Positions 5,938-10,813 of a DNA stretch of 10,813 nt are shown here, piece after piece (within the stretch, counting starts at the first letter, position 1; each line of letters opens with the position of its first letter). Source of the DNA: JAEXNA01 sp050486105 (GTDB lineage: Bacteria; Vulcanimicrobiota; Xenobia; Xenobiales; JADMJV01); assembly GCA_050486105.1 (NCBI GenBank), contig JBJHCR010000232.1:1-10813 (forward strand). The letters are read 5' to 3'. Position numbers and translations under genes: made by a program. Below the pieces are notes generated by a model, which was given only the letters and a program-made list of their open reading frames with translations, did no database searches and had not been told where the DNA came from.

Positions 5938-6369
5938 TTGAGTTTGGCCTCCCCTACTTGCCTCGCGAAGTTTGAAATTCTGAATGTCAACAGGAGCCTA
6001 GGAGGCCCGACCGAAAAGTCAGTTGACAACCGAGGGGACCTCGGTTGAATCCAGTGATGGTGCGGGCCTCTAGCACCCCTTTTGTCGAAGTTTGCCCGAA
6101 CACCAAGGTTTCCGGTTTGCCTTCTAGTTCGACCAGCCGACCTTGCAGCCTCCCCCTGATCTCCAGGCTTGATTCGCAACTCCTTGCTTTGAGCTATCGC
6201 CCTGATCCAGGGGCTGGCGATTCGAGAGGCGTGGACAACCGAAAAAACTCCCTGGGGGCAGGAACATGCCTGGGCTTCCGCTGTCGAGCACGGTGACAAA
6301 TCATCACACCTCTCAGTAGATTATTCGACGACCCGCCACTGGACCCCAATCCACCCAGGCGAGATGACT
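5938..6369. other. intergenic stretch with a possible coding fragment
   Basis: There is no complete gene between the secreted-protein gene and the prepilin-like gene. Several frames are open on both strands but have the Arg/Ser/Pro-rich look of shadows. The exception is the minus-strand stretch at 5987-6193, listed separately. The promoter of the secreted-protein gene should lie in the left part, but no clear hexamers were found. Confidence 0.4.
5987..6193 (-). pseudogene. possible protein-coding fragment without a start codon
   Basis: A 68-codon minus-strand frame bounded by TAG (6194-6196) and TGA (5987-5989) reads in part LQGRLVELEGKPETLVFGQ and VLEARTITGFNRGPLGCQ. The balanced composition and alternating hydrophobic pattern look like a real beta-rich protein, unlike the other frames here. 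There is no usable start near its left end, so it may be the tail of a decayed gene, perhaps with a frameshift upstream. No family is recognised. Confidence 0.25.
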
Positions 6370-8034
6370 TCACACTCGGTGGCCGCAGCCGTGGCAATGA
6401 AAGGCCTGTCCCGTCGGCAGTAGAGAAACCGGTACGGGCACCTCCAAGGAGCAACCAGCGCACACTCTATTCTCGGGAAGGTGGCTGCCGCAGTCGCCAC
6501 AGTAGCGCCCGGTCATACCAGGAGCGCCGCAGAAGCTGCAGTGGCGACCTTGCTTAGCGGTCGACACTTTGGCCATCTGAGACTCTGTCTCGACGGCTTC
6601 CACCTGACTCAGAGACTCTTGGGCTAGGTGAACCACTCGTTGCAACTGTTCGATTCCCCAGTTTAGGCCCTCGTAGGTCGTGGAAGGAGACTGGTCCAAC
6701 ACCTGGCCTAAGGCGGCAACTCGATCGCGCAGTCGTGAAGCGTGGCCATCGCCTAGGATTTGGTCGTTCTTCAGCTGAGATAGTAGAGTCGACTCCAAAC
6801 TGCGACCCCTCCCGTTCAGTTCTTCCCAGACTCGTCTGGCCTGGCTCAAGAGCTCCTCCTCGTACTGAATGCGCTGTTCTTGAGTCTGGCGGAATGGGCG
6901 GTAGGTAGCGGTCATGAATCCCAGGATCAGCATTCCAAGAATCAGAAATCCAAGTGCCCGCCAGCCACCACCGTAGACCCCTAATAGGACCAGACAGAGG
7001 GTGAGCAGCGCCAACGGGAAGGCCCTGGTTAACGCAAAGCGAGAGTCCACTAATTGGCTCACGTGGAACACCAACAACGGCAGACAAAGCCCGAGAGAGA
7101 CCAGCAGATACACTGGAGTAGACAAGCGTCCATCCAAGCTGAGTACCGCCACTGACACAAAAAAGCTGCTGTAGGTGAGAGCGAGCAGTAGGAAGGAGCC
7201 GAAACCGAAATCTCTCAGGCTTCCCACCCGATACAGTTCTGCCAGATACCAGAATCCGGCCCCGAACAGTAACACCGCCAGGCCCGTCAGTCGAAAAAGT
7301 TGACCAGCCTGGGCCAGAGGGGAGTCCAAGGCCGAAAGCTCGATGGCTATGGGCGCTGGGGAAAGCACATTCTCCAGTTCCCAGTCGTAGCGACCCTCGA
7401 CTTGATGGGTAGGACGCAAGCTCCCCAGTGGGAGAGTCAAAGCGGCTTGCTGCCCGGTGGTCAATGTCACCTGCAAATTCTTGATTTTGGAGGCGTGCGG
7501 CCATCGCTGAACCAAACGGTCGGTGCCGCTTGCCCCATAGGCGAGCCGCACTTCTATGGGGAATTCTTCCGCAGGAACTTGCCAGGCCAGAAAGTCGCGG
7601 GCATAGACTAGGTTCTCGGGATCTTGCCAGTTTCCATCTTGTGAGCGGACCTGCACCACCAAGCCTTCAACCTGGTCTACGCCTTCCGGTAGCTCGAAAA
7701 GCACTAGGTGAGTGCCCGAACCTCCGGCGCTCAATCGAAACTCACCCTGGGTCTCCAACTGATACCGATTGGCAATGTCCAGACCCACCCTCAGAGGTTG
7801 AACATGCAAATCCAGGACCAGGACTGCGCTCTCGAGGAGGGGCGGCAAGCCTTCAGGGCGCGGCATTGCCTGTACGGAATCGACCCCCTCCTTACTCATC
7901 CTGGCGCGTTCCTTGGCCCGGATCAAGTTGGGTATCAGGATAGCAGATAGGACGGCGAAAATAGCTACCACGATCATCAGTTCGATCAGCGTGAAAGCTC
8001 GAGCACGACGAGTAAGCAAAGCGAGTACCCCCAA
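6370..8034 (-). CDS. polytopic membrane protein with prepilin-type N-terminus and two C-terminal zinc ribbons
   Basis: The 554-residue product starts with a type IV prepilin-type signal. A basic leader (LLTRRARA) is followed by FTLIELMIVVAIF, with F14 as predicted mature residue 1 and E18 as the conserved Glu5. Cleavage would follow Ala13 instead of the usual Gly. Residues about 37-245 look extracytoplasmic and beta-rich. Five further membrane spans follow at about 247-267, 277-299, 304-326, 336-354 and 357-377. Then comes a charged helical, probably coiled-coil region (380-485), and two CxxC zinc ribbons (C499/C502/C512/C515 and C525/C528/C547/C550). Predicted topology places the C-terminus in the cytoplasm. 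The order of one span, a large outer domain and a span cluster loosely recalls CreD-like proteins; that is a weak guess. The TTG at 8032-8034 has no Shine-Dalgarno. A TTG at 8017-8019 has GGGGG 8 bases upstream and gives a more typical 8-residue leader. Function unknown. Confidence 0.85.
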   Translation of the reverse strand: MGVLALLTRRARAFTLIELMIVVAIFAVLSAILIPNLIRAKERARMSKEGVDSVQAMPRPEGLPPLLESAVLVLDLHVQPLRVGLDIANRYQLETQGEFRLSAGGSGTHLVLFELPEGVDQVEGLVVQVRSQDGNWQDPENLVYARDFLAWQVPAEEFPIEVRLAYGASGTDRLVQRWPHASKIKNLQVTLTTGQQAALTLPLGSLRPTHQVEGRYDWELENVLSPAPIAIELSALDSPLAQAGQLFRLTGLAVLLFGAGFWYLAELYRVGSLRDFGFGSFLLLALTYSSFFVSVAVLSLDGRLSTPVYLLVSLGLCLPLLVFHVSQLVDSRFALTRAFPLALLTLCLVLLGVYGGGWRALGFLILGMLILGFMTATYRPFRQTQEQRIQYEEELLSQARRVWEELNGRGRSLESTLLSQLKNDQILGDGHASRLRDRVAALGQVLDQSPSTTYEGLNWGIEQLQRVVHLAQESLSQVEAVETESQMAKVSTAKQGRHCSFCGAPGMTGRYCGDCGSHLPENRVCAGCSLEVPVPVSLLPTGQAFHCHGCGHRV

Positions 8035-8056
8035 ATGGAGAAATGACTACTTCTAA

Positions 8057-8062
8057 AGGATA
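8057..8062 (-). promoter_or_regulatory. candidate extended -10 for the prepilin-like gene
   Basis: On the minus strand, TGTTATCCT resembles an extended -10 (TG-N-TATNNT), about 22 bases before the first possible TTG start. No good -35 is visible at 17 bases upstream. This is a weak candidate in the divergent region. Confidence 0.25.
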
Positions 8063-8111
8063 ACAAGATGCATGTCGGAGAGCTATGAAGGTTCGTCTTA
8101 TTGCCTTGCAG

Positions 8112-8124
8112 TGAGATCTTCTCA
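8112..8124. repeat. small inverted repeat TGAGA-TCT-TCTCA
   Basis: Perfect 5-base arms with a 3-base spacer lie midway in the 175-base divergent region between the prepilin-like gene and the kinase gene. The place suits a shared operator, but arms this short can occur by chance. Confidence 0.3.
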
Positions 8125-8197
8125 GTCCGAAAACTTGGCAGTTGGGTATGGCGACTCCAGGCCCACACGCCCCAGAAGGCCTATATTGGCATTCGTT

Positions 8198-8203
8198 TAA
8201 TAT
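8198..8203 (+). promoter_or_regulatory. candidate -10 (TAATAT) at leaderless distance from the kinase start
   Basis: TAATAT ends 7 bases before the ATG at 8210, so a normal transcription start would fall on or next to the A of the start codon. No Shine-Dalgarno is visible between them, which fits a leaderless mRNA. No good -35 is seen (GAAGGC at 17-base spacing), so another promoter with a weak ribosome site remains possible. Confidence 0.35.
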
Positions 8204-8209
8204 TGCAAC

Positions 8210-10696
8210 ATGAGCGACCCACTTCCCCCGGAATCCCGTTCCGAGGCGGAGCGCCTCGCGCGGCAACGAAGCGCCTTGATTGCCCTGGCCAACAATCAGG
8301 TTCTCGGCCTAAAGAACCTTCGCGACCTGCTCCGAGGCATCAGCGAAACGGCCGCGAGCACCTTAAAAGTGGAGAGAGCGAGCCTATGGAGATTCACCCC
8401 GGACCGATCGGCCCTGGTCTGTTCCGACCTCTTCGAGCCAAACGCCGAAAGGCACTCCTCAGGCTTCACCCTTGAGGTCACCTCGTTTCCGAACTACTTC
8501 CGGGCCATCACAGAGCGGAAGGTCATCGCCGCTGACGACGCAGTCAACAACCCCCACACCAGGGAATTTGCGGAGGCGTACTTAGGCCCCCTGGGCATAG
8601 GGGCCGTGCTGGATGTGCCCATAAACTCTAACTCGGTCGTTGAGGGCGTGCTCAGTTTCGAGCATGTTGGCCAAACTCGCCCTTGGAAGGAGGACGAAAA
8701 AGCCTTCGCCCTGGCCATGGGCAATTTGATCTCCTTAGCCTTGGAGCAAGAGCACAGGCGCCAAGCTGAGGCTGCGCTTCAAACCAGCGAAGCCCAACTT
8801 TCCAATGCTATGACTTTGGCAAATTTGGGGCACTGGGAGTATGACCCCTCGGTCGAGCGGTTCACTTTCAGCGAGCATTTCTACAAGCTCGTTCGCACGA
8901 CCGCCGAACGAGAAGGGGGATACACTATGTCTCCAGCTGAGTACGTCCGACGATTTCTTCCCCCTGAGGTCCACGCTGTTGTGGCCAAAGAAACTCAACT
9001 GGCCCTGGAGACTACCGACCCATCCTACACCAGACAATTGGAGCATCCGATCGTTTTCGGAGACGGCCAAACGGGGTTCATCGCCGTACGAATCTTTGTG
9101 GTCAAAGACGATCAGGGACGCACCATCAAGACCTATGGCGTGAACCAAGACATCACCGAACGCAAACAAGCCGAGATGGAGATTCGCCATGCAGAGCGCC
9201 GCTTTCGATCCCTGATCGAGCACAGCGCTGATGGCATCAGACTCCTCGACCGGGACGAGCAGGTCGTGTATGCCAGTCCATCGGTCCGGGTCATCGAAGG
9301 CTACGACTTTGAAGAAGTCCTGGGTAGAAGGGCCTTGGAGACCACCCATCCCGAGGATCGCTCTCGAGTGAGAGACGCTTTTGAGAAAGTCAAAGCCCAT
9401 CCGGGACTACCCGTCCCAGTGTCGTGGCGCTGCCGCCACAAAGATGGACACTGGCTTTGGCTAGAGGGGGTGGTTATCAATCTCTTGGATGATCCGGCGG
9501 TGGGAGCCATCGTCAACAACTATCGAGACGTAACGGAGCGGCGGCACCTAGAAGAGCAGTTGTTGGTGGCTCGCAAACTCGAAGCTATCGGCCAACTGGC
9601 AGGCGGGATCGCTCACGACTTCAACAATCTTCTCACCGTCATTCAGGGGCACGCTACGATCCTGGTCGACCATCGGGATTCCGAGGTTCAAGAATCGGCA
9701 GGACAGATCCTCGGGTCCGCTACTCGCGCTGCCGCTCTAACTCGCCAGTTGCTGACCTTTGGCCGACAACAGGTGATGCTACCTGAACCGATCGACCTCA
9801 ACGATCGCATAACCGGTTTGGGCTCCGCTCTGCGACAGATCCTTGGCGAGGGCGTCACGATAAGAATGAATTTGCATCCTCAGACCCTGATGACCCATGC
9901 CGATGAAAAAATGTTGGATCAAGTCCTGCTGAACCTGGTGTCCAACTCTCGGGACGCCATGCCCGAAGGCGGAACGCTCAGCATTGACACCGGGCAAAAA
10001 ATTCTCACCCCCGATGATGCCCAAACCCAACTGGATATCTCCCCCGGAACATACGTGTATCTGCGCGTCAGCGACACCGGCTGCGGTATCCCCGCCGCCG
10101 ACCTGCCTAGAATCTTCGATCCCTTTTTCAGCACCAAGGACGAAACTAAGGGGGGAAGCGGCTTAGGTTTATCGACCGTCTTTGGAATCGTTAAGCAACA
10201 CGGTGGAAGCATCGCGGCGAGAAGTGTGGTGTCGCAAGGTACCACCATGGAAGTTCTTCTGCCATCCATCGAACCGACCGAGTCGCCAAGCACTTCGGTA
10301 GAGAGGTCCGGCCGGTCGCGCGGGGGAACCGAGACCATTCTACTGGTAGAAGACGAGCCAGAGGTGCGCAGATTAACCAAAACCATTCTGCAGCGGGCCG
10401 GCTATCAAGTGCTAGAAGCGGCCCTTGCCGAAGAAGCGGTGAAACTCTTTACCGACCACCAAGAAGAGATCCGATTGCTGTTCACCGACATTGTCATGCC
10501 CGGAGGGGTGACCGGCCTGCAACTCGCCGCTGACCTACTCAAACGCGATCCAAAACTGAAAGTTATCTTCACCAGCGGATACAGCGTGGATATCGCGGGG
10601 CGAGAATTCACCCTGGAAGAGGGGCAGAATTTCCTCCAAAAACCTTTCCAGCTCAAGCAACTGCTGGAGTCCGTCCGCCGGTGTCTTGATCGCTAG
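8210..10696 (+). CDS. hybrid sensor histidine kinase, GAF-PAS-PAS-HisKA-HATPase-REC
   Basis: This is an 828-residue cytoplasmic hybrid two-component kinase with no membrane span or signal peptide, so it should sense an internal or diffusible cue. Domains in order: GAF (about 17-180), PAS (about 192-320, ending YGVNQDITERKQAE), PAS (about 325-450, ending NNYRDVTERRHLEEQ), and HisKA with the phospho-acceptor H469 in GGIAHDFNNLLTVIQGH. The HATPase has its N-box at N575/N579 (NLVSNSRDAM), G1 at DTGCGIP (D622) and G2 at GGSGLGL (648-654). A C-terminal receiver has acidic pocket E714/D715/E716, phospho-acceptor D760 (FTDIVMPGG), T788 and K811 (LQKPF). All catalytic residues are present. Phosphate probably passes from H469 to D760 and may be relayed to a separate phosphotransfer protein. 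No output domain or separate regulator gene is in the window. The ATG at 8210 has no Shine-Dalgarno. The ligand is unknown. It is transcribed divergently from the prepilin-like gene. Confidence 0.93.
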   Translation: MSDPLPPESRSEAERLARQRSALIALANNQVLGLKNLRDLLRGISETAASTLKVERASLWRFTPDRSALVCSDLFEPNAERHSSGFTLEVTSFPNYFRAITERKVIAADDAVNNPHTREFAEAYLGPLGIGAVLDVPINSNSVVEGVLSFEHVGQTRPWKEDEKAFALAMGNLISLALEQEHRRQAEAALQTSEAQLSNAMTLANLGHWEYDPSVERFTFSEHFYKLVRTTAEREGGYTMSPAEYVRRFLPPEVHAVVAKETQLALETTDPSYTRQLEHPIVFGDGQTGFIAVRIFVVKDDQGRTIKTYGVNQDITERKQAEMEIRHAERRFRSLIEHSADGIRLLDRDEQVVYASPSVRVIEGYDFEEVLGRRALETTHPEDRSRVRDAFEKVKAHPGLPVPVSWRCRHKDGHWLWLEGVVINLLDDPAVGAIVNNYRDVTERRHLEEQLLVARKLEAIGQLAGGIAHDFNNLLTVIQGHATILVDHRDSEVQESAGQILGSATRAAALTRQLLTFGRQQVMLPEPIDLNDRITGLGSALRQILGEGVTIRMNLHPQTLMTHADEKMLDQVLLNLVSNSRDAMPEGGTLSIDTGQKILTPDDAQTQLDISPGTYVYLRVSDTGCGIPAADLPRIFDPFFSTKDETKGGSGLGLSTVFGIVKQHGGSIAARSVVSQGTTMEVLLPSIEPTESPSTSVERSGRSRGGTETILLVEDEPEVRRLTKTILQRAGYQVLEAALAEEAVKLFTDHQEEIRLLFTDIVMPGGVTGLQLAADLLKRDPKLKVIFTSGYSVDIAGREFTLEEGQNFLQKPFQLKQLLESVRRCLDR

Positions 10697-10747
10697 TGCA
10701 ACGTCCGTGAAGTTCGTCCCTACCAATTGTGGTCAGGCGCCGGGAAC

Positions 10748-10782
10748 CCGCGCTTGCGTGGGTGGCCGCGCTTGCGTGGGTG
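10748..10782 (+). repeat. tandem 18-base repeat, two copies
   Basis: Two copies of CCGCGCTTGCGTGGGTG (10748-10764 and 10766-10782) repeat with a period of 18 bases, downstream of the kinase stop. They are preceded by an imperfect GC hairpin (GCGCCGGG / CCCGCGC at about 10737-10753) without a T-run, so a terminator is doubtful. No gene starts before the window ends. Confidence 0.75.
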
Positions 10783-10813
10783 TCGCAAGGAGAAGTGAAC
10801 GCTTAATACCAGG

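Noticed and set aside
5934..6299. 121-codon frame overlapping the GTG start of the secreted-protein gene by 4 bases
   Set aside because: The overlap looks operon-like, but the translation is Arg/Ser/Pro-rich with no motif, and another frame in the same stretch looks more protein-like.
6194..6463. 89-codon minus-strand frame over the end of the prepilin-like gene
   Set aside because: It overlaps the zinc-ribbon coding end in a different frame, and its low-complexity Gly/Ser/Arg content is typical of a shadow.
6554..7504. 316-codon open frame on the minus strand
   Set aside because: It lies wholly inside the prepilin-like membrane protein gene in another frame and has the Arg/Ser/Gly-rich composition of a shadow; the 554-codon frame has clear domains.
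8735..9400. 221-codon open frame opposite the kinase gene
   Set aside because: It is antisense to the PAS domains of a well-defined kinase, and its residues show no independent motif.
1..10813. CRISPR array, tRNA, rRNA or complete insertion sequence
   Set aside because: No regularly spaced repeats with unique spacers, no cloverleaf or rRNA-like sequence noticed, and no transposase frame with terminal inverted repeats.

Overview
The window looks like accessory chromosomal DNA from a Gram-negative-type bacterium. The signs are a type IV prepilin-type signal, a Sec signal peptide, and a PAS/GAF hybrid histidine kinase of the kind common in environmental phyla. G+C is moderately high, starts are often GTG or TTG, and Shine-Dalgarno use is uneven. 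The phylum cannot be assigned from the sequence. Environmental phyla such as Planctomycetota, Armatimonadota, Acidobacteriota or Eremiobacterota would fit, but this is only an impression.

Left part (1-3482): the C-terminal part of an HNH nuclease (+) opens the window, with a Pro/Gly-rich linker built from a short repeat. A region without intact genes follows. It holds two short repeat families and, on the minus strand, a decayed fragment of a YfcC/AtoE-type carboxylate transporter. Two type II toxin-antitoxin modules come next, both on the minus strand. The first pairs an intact antitoxin of the 'addiction module component' family (1614-1835) with a RelE/ParE toxin (1325-1624) that carries an in-frame stop in place of a conserved Tyr. 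The second is intact: an excisionase-type HTH antitoxin (2949-3482) and a PIN-domain ribonuclease toxin (2379-2945). These two lie in the same reading frame, with only a stop codon and one further codon between them.

Middle part (3483-8034, all minus): a 445-base gap with clustered C-runs (G-runs on the transcribed strand) and an inverted repeat, then a 669-residue secreted protein of no recognised family. A 432-base gap with a possible coding fragment follows. Last is a 554-residue membrane protein that begins with a prepilin-type N-terminus (FTLIEL), carries an extracytoplasmic domain and five more membrane spans, and ends in two zinc ribbons. That combination is the most unusual architecture in the window.

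Right part (8035-10813): a 175-base divergent intergenic region, then a complete hybrid histidine kinase on the plus strand (GAF-PAS-PAS-HisKA-HATPase-REC). It has no visible Shine-Dalgarno, and a -10-like element sits at leaderless distance. After it come 117 bases with a tandem 18-base repeat. The functional links are limited: the two toxin-antitoxin pairs are self-contained, and the kinase and the prepilin-like membrane protein share a divergent promoter region but no shown pathway. No CRISPR array, rRNA, tRNA or complete mobile element was seen.
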